Shown piece after piece: positions 1 through 9,092 of a DNA stretch of 64,000 nt; position 1 is the first letter of the stretch; every line of letters starts with the position of its first letter. The notes under the pieces were generated by a model. That model made no database searches. It was not told where the DNA came from and worked only from the letters and a program-made list of their open reading frames with translations. The stretch is from Kitasatospora atroaurantiaca (GTDB lineage Bacteria; Actinomycetota; Actinomycetes; Streptomycetales; Streptomycetaceae): assembly GCF_007828955.1 (NCBI RefSeq), contig NZ_VIVR01000001.1:7807667-7871666 (forward strand). Reading direction: 5' to 3'. Both the position numbers and the translations under genes were made by a program.

Positions 1-300
1 CTGCTGAGCCTGCTCGACCCAGGCGCCACCGCGATCTCCGACGGCGGTGGCCGCGCCATCGCCCACCTGCTGCCGATCGAGGGCGCAGAGCAGATCGCCC
101 ACCTCTACCTCACGATCGCCCGGTTCGCGCCGCCCCGCACGATCCTCGAGCGCACCGTCAACGGGCTGCCGGGCCTTGCGGTTGAGTCCGAGGGCCGGAT
201 CGAGACGGTGTTCGCGTTCGAGGTCGCCGACGACGACCGGATCACGCACATCTGGGCGGTGCGCAATCCGGACAAGCTCCGCCCATGGCAACTGTCGTGA
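1..300 (+). CDS. ECF41-type RNA polymerase sigma factor, C-terminal part (partial)
   Basis: Open from the left edge to TGA at 298-300; only the last 99 residues are present. It is a SnoaL-like C-terminal extension: a DGGGR motif near residue 15 of the fragment and RNPDKLRPW just before the stop match the DGGGK and NPDKL signatures of ECF41 (SigJ-like) sigma factors, where this domain tunes core-RNA-polymerase binding. The sigma2 and sigma4 domains must lie to the left of the window. Identification rests on these two motifs and the alternating hydrophobic pattern of a SnoaL fold. Confidence 0.82.
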   Translation: MLSLLDPGATAISDGGGRAIAHLLPIEGAEQIAHLYLTIARFAPPRTILERTVNGLPGLAVESEGRIETVFAFEVADDDRITHIWAVRNPDKLRPWQLS

Positions 301-508
301 CCGTCCTCACGGGCCGGCGACAGGGGTCAAGGTACAGCGACAACCGGTCAAGGTTCCCTACGTTGTTGACCGGGACGGGCAAGCCCTTCGTATGGTTGGC
401 CCACCCAGGGGTGGAGGGTGTGGCTTTCAAGGTTCTGCCGCTTGTGGCTTCCGTCGCTCGGCCGCCCGACACCCCATGTCGGCGTACGCGTGTTTTCCCT
501 GTACGCCG

Positions 509-679
509 ACACCAAGGCCTGAACTCGCTGTCGTGAGGGTCTCTGGAGTCAAGCAGCAGAGGCCACAGGCCCGTGCGGGTGCGATCTGCGTGCATCCGTG
601 CCCACAGATCGGCGGTGGCTGGTCCGTCGCTCATCCAGAGGGCCTGAACGTCTCCATCGCCTTCGTCTGATGTGATCAT
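509..679 (-). pseudogene. DUF4253 protein fragment
   Basis: Reading from ATG at 679, about 57 residues resemble the middle of Streptomyces DUF4253 proteins, with an LW-x-SDG segment, an LWARM segment, then GLWPLLLDSRD and EFRPW. After that the frame loses similarity and runs on as low-complexity sequence to 242. No intact gene can be built, so this is a decayed remnant. The family match is from memory of its motifs; function is unknown. Confidence 0.5.
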
Positions 680-707
680 CCGGCCTGACGGAAATGGGAT
701 CTCGACG

Positions 708-751
708 GCAGACAGGAGCTCAGGGTTCAGCAGACAGGAGCTCAGGGTTCA
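708..751. repeat. 22-bp tandem duplication
   Basis: Two identical, directly adjacent copies of a 22-bp unit (708-729 and 730-751) containing gacaggagctcagggttca. It lies in the noncoding stretch 680-908 between the DUF4253 remnant and the lipoprotein 3' end; nothing else is recognisable there. Confidence 0.9.
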
Positions 752-908
752 TGAGCGGATGCTAATCCCGGGCTCCGACCCTGGAGGTCTGTTCACGAGT
801 CGGCCTGACCGGCGGTGAACGAGGCTGCCGAAGATCGTTTCCCGGCCGTGAAGTGATCCTTTCCCGACTTGGGCCTGCTCGACTTCGCGAGCACCGGACG
901 TCCCGATC

Positions 909-1529
909 TCACCTCAAGGACTCGGCCCGCTTGACGGCTTTGGACGCCAAAAGGTGCATGTCTGCTGGTGTGAAGGGGCCGTACTTGGTGACACTCAGGT
1001 ACACGAGGAGCTTCCCGCGCCTGATGTAGAGGGTGTTCCAGTAGGTCTGCTCGTAGTGCTGTGTGAAGTAACGGGCCTCGTCCCCGAGGTCGCGGAACTG
1101 GGCCGGGTCCTGCTCTGAAGGGTTATGGGCCAGCAGGTTGAGCTCGGCGACGAGCTGCGGGAGTCGGGAGGCGGCGTTCTCGGCGCTGTCCGTGCGCTCG
1201 AGCTCCTCATTGATCATTTCCAAGCCGCCGTGCTGCCCTACGAAACCGGTGGCCTGGAGCTTGGAATCGTCACTGCATGGAGCTGCCGTTGAGGTGCTTC
1301 CGAAGCCTGGCGGAAGGTCCTGATCAGTAATGAGCGCATGGCAAAGTGCCTCTGCGGGGCTGGAATTGGCGTCCGCTGCGCTCGGCGACGTTGTAGTCGG
1401 CGCCGTCGGCCGGACCGAGGCGTCGGCCGTGTGGGTGCTGCCGTGCGCCGAGGAACAACCTGAGCCGAGAAGGATCACAGCTCCTGCCAGGGCTGCCGTT
1501 CTGAGCTTGTCCATGTGTCGGTCATTCAT
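909..1529 (-). CDS. secreted lipoprotein, unknown function
   Basis: 206 aa. Basic N-terminus, a hydrophobic core and a lipobox-like LLGSGCSS (Cys 25) predict a type II signal peptide, so the protein should be anchored to the outer face of the membrane. A Thr/Ser/Pro-rich linker (about residues 30-57) precedes a soluble domain with two cysteines (about 62 and 84), possibly a disulfide. The ATG at 1529 (MNDRHMDK) gives the first start; the second Met five codons later is possible. No neighbour gives a functional hint. The serine at -2 and glycine at -3 make the lipobox slightly non-ideal. Confidence 0.72.
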   Translation of the reverse strand: MNDRHMDKLRTAALAGAVILLGSGCSSAHGSTHTADASVRPTAPTTTSPSAADANSSPAEALCHALITDQDLPPGFGSTSTAAPCSDDSKLQATGFVGQHGGLEMINEELERTDSAENAASRLPQLVAELNLLAHNPSEQDPAQFRDLGDEARYFTQHYEQTYWNTLYIRRGKLLVYLSVTKYGPFTPADMHLLASKAVKRAESLR

Positions 1530-1609
1530 ATGTTCCCCCCAAAGGGTCAGCGACGATTCGGTGGCGGAGCCTAACAGCAGGGGCTTGCTCCCTGGGAGCG
1601 AGTTCGTAG

Positions 1610-1975
1610 CTGGATGAGCTGGAGGCGAGGCTTGCCGTCCTCACTTCCCGGTTCAACGCTCAACCCGTTGCTCTGGGACCGCCAGTTGCTCGGCGGACCC
1701 AGCCAGTGATGGTTGCGGGACGGCTGGAGTGGGCGGAGGGGCTGGAGCGGATCCTCGCGTTGCTGGCCACCTCGGGGCGGGTGATGCGGGCTCGGGAGAT
1801 CGCGTCGGTCATCGGCGAGGACGTCTCTCCCGCGCGGATCGAGACGACTCGGGGCCGGTGCAAGCGTCTGGTCAAGGAGGGCAAAGCCATCGAGGTGGAG
1901 CCCGGGGCCTTCCAGATCGCCCCGCAGGCCGCCCTTGCGGCACCGGCCGGTGGGGAGGCGCCCGGGTTGAGGTGA
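1610..1975 (+). pseudogene. IS-associated coiled-coil/winged-helix protein, 5'-truncated
   Basis: The frame is open from just after a TAG at 1607-1609. It reads LDELEARLAVLTSRF, the end of a coiled coil, a linker, then a winged-helix-like domain with ERILALLATSGRVMRAREI and a final RCKRLVKEGKAIEVEPGAF. The same architecture occurs at 17550, 19489 and 48445. A GTG at 1706 could start a shorter product of 89 aa, but the missing N-terminus relative to 48445-48933 suggests a remnant. No transposase survives beside it. Confidence 0.6.
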
Positions 1976-2153
1976 GGAGAGATCAGGTGGCGCCGCCGGG
2001 GGTCCAGCCCCGACGGGCGCCGATGGTGCGTCAGCTACCGCTAAGCGGCTTATGCATCTTCGAGCTCAGGGCGATACGCACGCTCGGACGGGCAGTGCCG
2101 CGAGTACGTCCACTCCCGGTCGCATACGTTCGCGGCCGGGACGGAATCGAGGC

Positions 2154-2382
2154 TCAATGCCCCACGGTTCGATCAGCCCTGCTCCCGTCCGGCCATAGCC
2201 CGGCATCCAGCGCCGAGGCGAGGCGGGCGACAGTGGCCACGTCCGGCCATGATGTGCCGGCCAGCAGGTTTGGCGATGGCCTGCCGGTTCACCCCGGACG
2301 CGGCGGCGGCCTGTCGCAGACTCCACCCGCACTCGGTGAGGGCGACGGCGAGGCGGGCGGAGATCTGCCGCGCTGCCTCCAC
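2154..2382 (-). pseudogene. helix-turn-helix protein, frameshifted
   Basis: From 2382 the frame reads ISARLAVALTECGWSLRQAA and SGVNRQAIA, a typical HTH with the recognition segment GVNRQAI. One extra A in an AAA run near 2266 shifts the frame; after correction it continues NLLAGTSWPDVATVARLASA and LDAGLWPDG to a TGA at 2154-2156. The corrected reading restores a standard XRE-like HTH ending. Whether the shift is biological or a base-call error cannot be told here. Confidence 0.6.
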
Positions 2383-2429
2383 CCCGGGCTCGACGGCGGG
2401 GTCGCCTGGCCAGGCTTCCGGATTGTCGG

Positions 2430-3157
2430 TCAGCAGTCGCCCTGGACTACAAGCAGGACCAGCGCGGCATCCAGGGCACCCATCTGGGCGCCGTCCTCGT
2501 CGACGGTCACCTTGCCTGCCCGCTCATCCCCAACCATGCCGCCGCCGCGACCACCGGCCTGGACGACGCCCGGGTCCGCGATATGCCAGACGATCTCGCC
2601 CGGCAGATCGCCGCCCGTGAGCCGTTCTTCCTCAAGCTCAAACAGGGCCCCGACCCGTCCCACCATCCGGCAGCAATGCCCGGCCGCCGGGTCCTCCCCG
2701 TCGATCACCTGCCCGCGCTTCAACCGGCTCCACCCGCCCAGCCGCCGGACGCCTGCGGTGATCGACCTCACCGACGCGCGGTCGACCGCCGCTCACCCGG
2801 CGGCGAAACTGGCCGCCCAGATCGACCCTACCGAGCGGATGCGGCCTCCACCGGAGAAGGAATTGCCGAGGATCTGCCGCAAGCCAACGATCACCGTCCG
2901 CCCCGGCTACCTGGGCAGACTCGACAAGCTCCGGTAGGACCTGCCCCTACTCAGCCCCGCCTGGCACGACGCATTCAAGCCCGTCCGCGCGAACAACGAG
3001 GGCATCAACGGGGCCAAGAGCCACCGCATCGACATCGCCGAGCCGAAGAAGCGCCTCACTCACGGCCGGGCCGCCCAGACCATCCTGATCGCGCTGATGA
3101 TCTGCACCCTCAACCTGCAGATCATCCACGACTGGCAACACGCAACCGACAGCCCAC
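2430..3157 (+). pseudogene. decayed mobile-element protein (transposase/replication-type)
   Basis: Good third-position GC and coherent protein appear in three successive pieces: 2430-2675 (ALDYKQDQRGIQGTHLGAV and further), a frameshifted piece to TAG 2935-2937, and 2938-3150 with VRANNEGINGAKSHRIDI then a hydrophobic C-terminus ending LQIIHDW. At least one frameshift and one nonsense codon separate them. The C-terminal NNEGINGAKSHR resembles the end of actinomycete mobile-element proteins, but no family is assigned with certainty. It lies directly upstream of an integrase fragment. Confidence 0.45.
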
Positions 3158-3564
3158 ATGGAGCGGCACCTGATCCGAGTTCGGCCCGAGGACATCGCCC
3201 CGGATGAGCCCGTCGAGGCCCGTCGGCTGAGGGAGGACCTGGCGGCGGTCTGGGGTGAGGACGACGTGATGCCGGACGGCGTCGGCGCGTGGATCGCGCA
3301 CCATCGCGGCCCGAACACCCGCAGGACGTACGCCCGGCGCTTCCGTGTGTGGAGCCGCTACTGCCGGGAGCGCGGCCGGCACCCGCTCACCGCGGCCGCG
3401 CTCGGCGACGCTTTCGCCCGGCAGCTGGAGACCGCGCCCACCCTGGTGCGGGTCCGGGGCGGCGCGTACGGCGATGGTGCCGAACGGCGAGCCGTACTCC
3501 GACGCGGACACGTACCTCGCTGGCCTGGCCCCCGGTGCCCACATCGACCACCGCGGCAGCCCCT
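3158..3564 (+). pseudogene. tyrosine recombinase N-terminal fragment
   Basis: From ATG 3158 about 105 residues encode an acidic N-terminus and a SAM-like core-binding domain: VGAWIAHHRGPNTRRTYARR then WSRYCRERGRHPLTAAALGD. This is the N-terminal arm of a phage-type integrase. Around 3470 the frame changes; a second readable piece (VPNGEPYSDADTYLAGLAPG) runs into the MITE-like element at 3565. The catalytic domain is absent. Confidence 0.6.
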
Positions 3565-3797
3565 TGTGCGATATCCCGTGGGTTCGCGTGAGTGTCCATC
3601 CCTCGGATTGACCGTGTTGTCCCAGGTCGGTACGGCGCGAAGGCACGGACGGCCCGAACGGATCATGATGGTTCTTCAGGATTCCCGACGAACCGTCATG
3701 ATCTCCACATCGAACCACACGCCAGCGACCGTGAAACCCCTGGTCGGATCGATGCTGTGTGATCACCGACTGACGGGAACCCACGGGATTTCGCACA
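3565..3797. mobile_element. 233-bp MITE-like element
   Basis: Terminal inverted repeats of 29 bp with 3 mismatches: 3565-3593 and the reverse complement of 3769-3797, sharing atcccgtgggttc. The interior has no ORF but holds a second inverted repeat, gatcatgatggttc at 3661-3674 against gaaccgtcatgatc at 3690-3703. Coding-like sequence lies on both sides (GSPL before, YRTSINPGFADLV after), so it looks inserted into a gene. No clear target-site duplication was found. Confidence 0.7.
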
Positions 3798-3798
3798 C

Positions 3799-3894
3799 TA
3801 CCGGACCAGCATCAACCCCGGTTTCGCCGACCTGGTCGCGAAGCTCCACAGCGCCGAACGCGAGCTCGCCGAGCTGGAGCGCGCCGCTGCGTAG
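3799..3894 (+). pseudogene. 3' fragment of an interrupted gene
   Basis: Immediately after the MITE-like element, a frame reads YRTSINPGFADLVAKLHSAE and ERELAELERAAA to TAG 3892-3894, a C-terminal coiled-coil helix with high GC at third positions. It is probably the tail of the gene disrupted at 3565, but it is not known to belong to the integrase fragment upstream. Confidence 0.4.
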
Positions 3895-3910
3895 ACCACT
3901 GCTGGGGTGC

Positions 3911-4385
3911 GTCAGGGCTATTGGGTCCAACGGGCCCATCCATGGCTCGAGTCGCCCGGCACATCCGGTGTCGGCCACGCCGGAAACCTCGACGGTCAGG
4001 ACCGGCAGGGTTCCGCGTGACCTCAGGACGCGCGGAGGACTCTGTCGCAGGCTGAGCACACCTTCCCCCGCCACTTGGGCGGGTACCACGTCGCGCCGGG
4101 CTGAGGAGCCTGGTACGGGTCTCTCCGCATTCGGCCGGTGTCCATACCGCAGAACGTCAGGTCGTCCGGGTTCCCGGGTACGGATGGGTCGGCCGGCGCT
4201 GCATGTACGGCACGCACGCCCTCGACGTAGTCCGTGGTGTCACCCAATGCGGAAGCGCGCACGAGTTCGGGTTCGAGTAGTACGACGATGCTCACCACCC
4301 CACCCTCCGGGGCGAAGGCGTCAGCCGCACCTGGTGGCCGCTGCAGGGGTGGCTATCAGTCAGGGGCATTGGGTCCAACAGGTCC
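3911..4385. repeat. direct repeats around the 91-aa orphan gene
   Basis: A 26-27 bp direct repeat, gtcagggctattgggtcc at 3911 and gtcaggggcattgggtcc at 4359, continues as caacgggcc and caacaggtcc respectively. The copies lie about 450 bp apart and bracket the gene at 4023-4298. Confidence 0.7.
4023..4298 (-). CDS. conserved orphan, 91 aa, cysteine-pair protein (copy 1)
   Basis: Starts MVSIVVLLEPELVRAS and ends KVCSACDRVLRAS. A near-identical 91-aa protein is encoded at 33841-34116 (most differences conservative). Conserved landmarks are TFCGMDTGRM near residue 50 and the CSAC pair near the C-terminus, which could together bind one zinc. No signal peptide or membrane segment. The divergent upstream sequence (cagccgcacctggtggccgc, 4322-4341) is also shared with the other copy, so the duplicated unit includes the start of a divergent neighbour, truncated here. 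Confidence 0.7.
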   Translation of the reverse strand: MVSIVVLLEPELVRASALGDTTDYVEGVRAVHAAPADPSVPGNPDDLTFCGMDTGRMRRDPYQAPQPGATWYPPKWRGKVCSACDRVLRAS

Positions 4386-4639
4386 GTCCGGTGGCGGGTC
4401 GTGTGTGAAGGCTGCGTGCGGCCCGCCACCGTGCTTCCGGGCGCCCGCCCCCCGTGACCGGCATGGGCCGCGGCCCGTGCGGAGAGACATCGGAGGCCGT
4501 AGAGCCTGCCGCTGGTAGACCGTGATCTTCTTCTTGTCCGGTGCGACTGTTGCCGCCAGTCCCTTCGGGTTGTCCGGAGCATGTGAGCAGGGAGAACGCC
4601 TGTGCCAGAAATCGAGCTCCGGACCGGTACACCTCCGGG

Positions 4640-4671
4640 GTGGACGAGCGGGCCTTCGACCGCTCGTCCAC
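4640..4671. terminator. 12-bp perfect hairpin
   Basis: Arms gtggacgagcgg (4640-4651) and ccgctcgtccac (4660-4671) around an 8-nt loop, without a T-tract. It is the only structure seen in the gene-poor stretch 4299-4873, in which no convincing coding sequence was found. It could be a terminator or an IS-end relic. Confidence 0.5.
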
Positions 4672-4873
4672 CGCTATCGCCTCAGGGACCACATGCGGCG
4701 GCTGCCCGTCGGCCCCTGACACCGGCGCCGCTGCGGAGATCGCCAAGGCCGCCACCGGCAACCACTTTCGATCTTGTACTTTCGCACCTTGGCGGCCCTC
4801 GCCCGCCACCGGTACCTCTAGTGGATGTGCCCTCGTCAGAGGCACATTGACGATGTTTCGGGGGAAGTAAGTC

Positions 4874-6250
4874 GTGCGGGGACATGTGTCGCGGCTGGCC
4901 GGGCTCGCCTGGCCGGTCTACGTCGAATTGCTGTCAGGCGTGATCGCGTCGATCATCACCACGTTCTGGCTGGCCCGCCTCGGCGGTCCCGCGGTCGCCG
5001 CGGTCACCCTGGCCACCGGCATCGAGCACCTGCTGCTCGGGCTGGTCCTGGTCGTCAGCTCCGGCACCAGCCTCCAGCTGTCCCGGGCCCGCGGCGCCGA
5101 GGACACCGCCGAGGCGGGCCGGGTCGCCCGGACCGCCTGGTGGCTGTGCGGTCTGGGCTCGGCCGCCCTAGCCGTACCCGGGATGCTGTACCGCGAGCCC
5201 GTGGCCCGGCTCTTCCTCGATGGACCGGCGGTCGCACTGGCCGCCGGCTACCTGGCCGTCGCGTTCCCGGGCCTGGCGGTGTTCTTCGCCCAGAAGGTGG
5301 CCGACGACCTCTTCAAGGGATCGGGTGACACCCGGACGCCGATGCGGACCGCACTGCTTGGCAACCTGCTGCTGTTCGCGCTCGACCCGTTGCTCATCTT
5401 CGGCGCCGGACCGCTGCCCGCTCTCGGGGTGCCGGGCGCCGCGCTGGCGCTGGTCGCCTCCCGCACCGTGGCACTAGCCGTCGCCCTGGCGCTGCACCGC
5501 CGGGTCCGGATGTCCGGGCGGCTGTCGCTCCGGACGGCGCGTCAGATCCTGGCCGCGGGCCTCTCCTTCGGTGTCGACTTCACCACTCGGATGGCGGTCG
5601 GCATGGTGCAGCTGGGCCTGGTGGCCTCGTTCGGCGTCGCGGCGGTGGCGGGGTACGGCATCGGCTACCGGACCCTCCTGGTTGCGACCATGGCGTTCTA
5701 CGCCGTCCGGCAGGCCGCCGGGATCGAGGCCGCGCGGCACGCGGGAGCCGGCCGGGCGAACCAACTGCCCGCACTGGCCCGGGACACGACCACCCTGGCC
5801 GCCCTGGTGGGCGCGGTGGCCACCGCCCTGTGCGCCGCCACGGCCGCGCCGCTCACCGCACTCTTCACCCGGGACCCGGCGGTGGCGGCGCAGTCTCTCG
5901 CGTTCCTCCGCCTGATGTGCCTCTACCTGCTGCCGTACGCGCTGGTGGTCGGCCTCGGCGGCGTACTCCAAGCGGTGGGGCGCGGCCGGGCCCTGGTCCT
6001 GGCCACCGCACTGGGCTTCGCGGTCCAACTCCCGGCCGGGTACGGACTTTCCCGGCTGATCGGCGTCAACGGCGTGTGGGTGGCAATGGCCGCCGGGGCG
6101 CTCACCCAGCTCGCCGCGTACCACCTGCTGCGGATCATCCCCTGCAAGCCTGTCGGTGCCCACCGGCGGCCGCGCTCACCCCGGTCGCTCCTGCGGAGGC
6201 CGGCCCCGCTCACCACGCCCCGGCGGGTGGAACGCTCCAGCACCGCCTGA
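4874..6250 (+). CDS. MATE family efflux transporter
   Basis: 458 aa, GTG start with the purine-rich ggggaag a few bases upstream. About twelve hydrophobic segments in two related halves fit MATE exporters; the first half has LAWPVYVELLSGVIASIITT then VTLATGIEHLLLG, and the second half begins ILAAGLSFGVDFTTR near residue 220. MATE proteins expel cationic or drug-like compounds in exchange for Na+ or H+. The protein has near-normal family length with a short Arg/Pro-rich cytoplasmic tail. No regulator is adjacent; substrate unknown. Confidence 0.88.
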   Translation: MRGHVSRLAGLAWPVYVELLSGVIASIITTFWLARLGGPAVAAVTLATGIEHLLLGLVLVVSSGTSLQLSRARGAEDTAEAGRVARTAWWLCGLGSAALAVPGMLYREPVARLFLDGPAVALAAGYLAVAFPGLAVFFAQKVADDLFKGSGDTRTPMRTALLGNLLLFALDPLLIFGAGPLPALGVPGAALALVASRTVALAVALALHRRVRMSGRLSLRTARQILAAGLSFGVDFTTRMAVGMVQLGLVASFGVAAVAGYGIGYRTLLVATMAFYAVRQAAGIEAARHAGAGRANQLPALARDTTTLAALVGAVATALCAATAAPLTALFTRDPAVAAQSLAFLRLMCLYLLPYALVVGLGGVLQAVGRGRALVLATALGFAVQLPAGYGLSRLIGVNGVWVAMAAGALTQLAAYHLLRIIPCKPVGAHRRPRSPRSLLRRPAPLTTPRRVERSSTA

Positions 6251-6388
6251 CGAACGACCAGCACTGCTCAGCGCGTAGGTTCCGTTACATGGGCGGACGC
6301 CCACCGAGGTTCAACCACGCCACGTAGCAAGATTCGGAACACAGTCGATCGATGCATCGGCAGGCTCAAGCAGTAGCGTGGCATTGCC

Positions 6389-6960
6389 ATGCGTAACGCC
6401 TGCCCGGACGCCCCGTCCGTCGGCCGCCTCATGCGGGAAGCCTCCACCGGCTACTTCCAGCGGCAGCAGGCGGTCACCACCAACCGTCGGACCCCAGGCA
6501 TCGTCTCCGACGAGCAGCTGCGCGAGTACGAGTGCGCCCACCTCCTGCCGCACGCCGTCGCCCTCGACATCGTCGCTCTGCAGAGCCCCATCGACATCCA
6601 CAGCGTCGCCCAGTGCGCGAAGGCAGCCAACCGGCTACGCACCCTGGACGCTCTGGCGCCGCCCGCAGACGAGGAGGCGGCCCGGTATTGGCTGCGAGGC
6701 GCGTACGCGGACCGGCCGCACGAACTCGACTGCTCGGGCGGCTGCGGCGGCACCGGCGAGACCATCCAGATCTCATCTCGCAGCAGGACGACGGCGTCCC
6801 CCTGCACGAGGAGCCGATGCCCTGTCACCGTGGCGCGCCGCTCCCCGCCCACCCCAGCGACTGCGTGTGCGCTGGCACCGGCTACACCCACGAGCAGGGC
6901 GAGCGGCACCTGTGCCTCGGCTTCATCGAGGGCGATTTCGGCCTGGACGCACCGGCGTAG
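6389..6960 (+). pseudogene. cysteine-rich protein, frameshifted
   Basis: ATG 6389 opens a frame with MRNACPDAPSVGRLMREAST then a helical middle and DCSGGCGGTGE near residue 113. Around 6770 the coding signal moves to another frame and continues DLISQQDDGVPLHEEPMPC, DCVCAGTGYTHEQGE and LGFIEGDFGLDAPA to TAG 6958-6960. The two Cys/Gly clusters resemble DnaJ-type zinc knuckles. One frameshift separates otherwise good halves totalling about 190 aa. Function unknown. Confidence 0.55.
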
Positions 6961-7239
6961 CGGGGAAGCACCGCACCCGCCACAGCTCTCCTGCGCACCA
7001 ACCGGAGTACGCGCGGGCCGGCCGGGACATCAACCCTCGCACCCCCGGACTTCTGCCGCGATCCTCGCTCAAAGGGGACGGTCGGAGGCGGCGGAGCGGG
7101 CGGCGAGGCTGCTCGGTGCGCTGCACTCGGAGCTCGGCGCGCAGCAGTTGCCCACGGCGCGGGCTGGAATCTCCCCCTGGGGGAGCTTATAGCGTCCCTC
7201 TCGGGTCGCAGGGTGCGGCTACCGAGAGGGGTGTGTGTC

Positions 7240-7980
7240 ATGGCGACGTTCGTGCTGGTGCCCGGCCTGTTCATGGGCGCGTGGGCGTGGGAGGCGGTGG
7301 CCGCCGAGCTGGAGGCCAAGGGACACCGGGCGGTGGCGGTGACGCTGCCCGGGCTGGCGGAGCGCGCGGGGGAGGATGCGGCGGGGATCGGGCTGGCGTC
7401 GCATGCGGACGCGGTGGCGGAGGTGCTCGCCGCCGCGGGCCCGGGGACGGTGCTGGTGGCGCACAGCTACGGCGCGTTCCCGTGCGTCGCGGCGGTGGAC
7501 CGGCGGCCGGAGCTGGTGTCGCGGCTGGTGTTCGTGGACACCGGCTACCCGGAGGCGGGCGAGTCGATGGTGCTGACGATGCCGCAGTTGGACCTGCTGG
7601 CGGGGGTTGCGGGGGACGTGGTCCCGGTGCCGAAGGAGATCCCGGCGGTGCACGGGGTGCCGGAGGCGGAGCACGATCGCTGGCTCCGGCTGGCCACCCC
7701 GCAGCCGGTGCGGACGGTCACCGAGCCGGTCGAGCTGAGCGGCGACTGGCTGCGGGTGCCGACCACCGGGGTGTTCTGCCTGGCGAGCGGGTTGAACGTG
7801 GTGTTCGCCCGTTCGCTGCACGCCACCGGGATGCCCCGGTTCGCGAAGCTAGCCGAGCCCGGGGTGACCTTCTTCGAGCTGTCGACCGGTCACTACCCGA
7901 TGCTGTCCGCGCCGCTGGAGCTGGCGGACGTGCTGGAGCGCGCCGCCGACGGCGGAGGCCGCGGCCTGTACGACAGCTGA
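7240..7980 (+). CDS. alpha/beta hydrolase
   Basis: 246 aa from ATG 7240, preceded by gagagggg; an in-frame codon at 7213 lies further upstream but has no ribosome site. Fold landmarks: FVLVPGLFMGAWAWEAV (strand 1 and oxyanion loop), nucleophile elbow AHSYGAFP with the active Ser about residue 79, a family-typical Asp in the second half, and the catalytic His in TGHYPM near residue 223. Size and motifs match esterases of the salicylate-binding-protein/hydroxynitrile-lyase-like group. The convergent neighbour is a Fur fragment; no pathway context. Confidence 0.86.
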   Translation: MATFVLVPGLFMGAWAWEAVAAELEAKGHRAVAVTLPGLAERAGEDAAGIGLASHADAVAEVLAAAGPGTVLVAHSYGAFPCVAAVDRRPELVSRLVFVDTGYPEAGESMVLTMPQLDLLAGVAGDVVPVPKEIPAVHGVPEAEHDRWLRLATPQPVRTVTEPVELSGDWLRVPTTGVFCLASGLNVVFARSLHATGMPRFAKLAEPGVTFFELSTGHYPMLSAPLELADVLERAADGGGRGLYDS

Positions 7981-7984
7981 CCGG

Positions 7985-8239
7985 CTACACCGGGGTCCGG
8001 GCCGCGCAGTCCGGGCACAGGCCCCGGTAGGTGATCTCGGCGCTGGAGATGACAAACCCGAAGCGTTCGGCAGCCGGGAGGGCGGAGAGCTGGTCACCCT
8101 GGGGGTGGACGTCGCGGATGTCCCCGCAGCCGGAGCAGACCAGGTGCCGGCGGGCGTGGTGGGCGTTCGGGTCGTAGCGCTTGGCCCTGCCGTCGGTGGA
8201 GACCTGCAGGACCGAGCCGGCTGCCGTGCTCTTTACCAC
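7985..8239 (-). pseudogene. Fur family regulator, DNA-binding domain lost
   Basis: 84 aa matching only the dimerisation/metal-binding half of Fur proteins: GRAKRYDPN, HHARRHLVCSGCGDIRDV and a final ITYRGLCPDCAA. Both CxxC pairs of the structural zinc site are present. The N-terminal winged helix (about 60 residues) is missing; sequence upstream of about 8239 is unrelated. A truncated product could dimerise but not bind DNA. Confidence 0.75.
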
Positions 8240-8318
8240 CCAGCGGGTTCCATAGCAGTCGGCGGTGTTTGTCGAAACCCGGTCGGCATGCCCCGTCCGG
8301 GCCGTCCACTCCGCCCGG

Positions 8319-8888
8319 TCAGGGCGCGGAAGGCGGGCTGCTGCCGGGGCAGTCGTCCAGCATTGCGTTCGCGTGCTGCTCGCGAACCACGACCGCGAAC
8401 AGCCGTCGAAGCCTGTCGCCGTCCACGGCGTGCGTCTTCACCGCATGGCAGTTCGGACACAGGGCGATCATGTTCGCCGGATGGTCGGGACCCTTGAACT
8501 GCAAGTCGTCGACGTGATCGACTTCCAGCACCGGCCCACCCTTGTGGCTCTCCGCATAGAAGCCCGGGTTCGCGCACTCGGGGCTCTCGCACCGAAAGCC
8601 CGCCCGCTCGATCACCATGCTCACGATGCTTCTCCGCCGCGCCGGCTCAATGCGCCCGACCTCCCGGACTTTCCCACCTTCCTCGGCGGCCAGCAGCCGC
8701 TCCAGAGCCTCGACCTTGTGTCGATAGCTGCTGCGGCCCGCCACCACGGCGCCACCCAGGGCGAGCAGGAGGACATCCTCGCCCGAGGCTTGCGCGACGC
8801 CTACTTCCAGGACGGGGGCCGCCGTGCCCGCGGCCTGGACGTCACTCTGAACAGCCTGGCCTGGGCCGACTTCTCGGTGGATTGACAC
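8319..8888 (-). CDS. HNH endonuclease-domain protein
   Basis: 189 aa as the longest frame. The C-terminal half holds an HNH nuclease: RAGFRCESPEC near residue 100, LEVDHVDDLQFKG with the catalytic His, then ANMIALCPNCHAVKTH, so two CxxC-type pairs chelate the structural zinc and a beta-beta-alpha metal site is complete. The N-terminal 50 residues are poorly coding-like, so the true start may be internal (for example the Met before VIERAGFRC) or the 5' end may be lost. Solitary HNH proteins occur in mobile regions; no restriction-modification partner is adjacent. Confidence 0.65.
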   Translation of the reverse strand: MSIHREVGPGQAVQSDVQAAGTAAPVLEVGVAQASGEDVLLLALGGAVVAGRSSYRHKVEALERLLAAEEGGKVREVGRIEPARRRSIVSMVIERAGFRCESPECANPGFYAESHKGGPVLEVDHVDDLQFKGPDHPANMIALCPNCHAVKTHAVDGDRLRRLFAVVVREQHANAMLDDCPGSSPPSAP

Positions 8889-8960
8889 CGCTGCAAGGGC
8901 GGCCGGGCCAGGGCAACGCCGCTCGCCTCGCCCCCCGGCACCTAGGTCCTTTCTTTCGGA

Positions 8961-9092
8961 TCAGCGAGCGGACCAGATGAAGATGCCCGCGATGTGGAGT
9001 CCGGCGCGGAAGACGGTGGCGGTCTTCTCGGAGCGGGTGGCCAGGCCGCGCCAGTTCTTCAGGCGGTTGATGCACCGCTCGACTGGTCCACC
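8961..9092 (-). pseudogene. IS5-family transposase C-terminus
   Basis: About 43 residues ending VERCINRLKNWRGLATRSEK then TATVFRAGLHIAGIFIWSAR and stop. This is the standard end of IS5-type transposases, including the DDE glutamate in VERCINRL. Coding ends within the left inverted repeat; everything upstream of about 9092 is replaced by SseB sequence. Confidence 0.8.

Noticed and set aside
1729..2937. 402-aa open frame
   Set aside because: It reads across the wHTH relic and a HTH pseudogene in shadow frames and has low-complexity Arg/Pro composition; only its last part coincides with real decayed coding.
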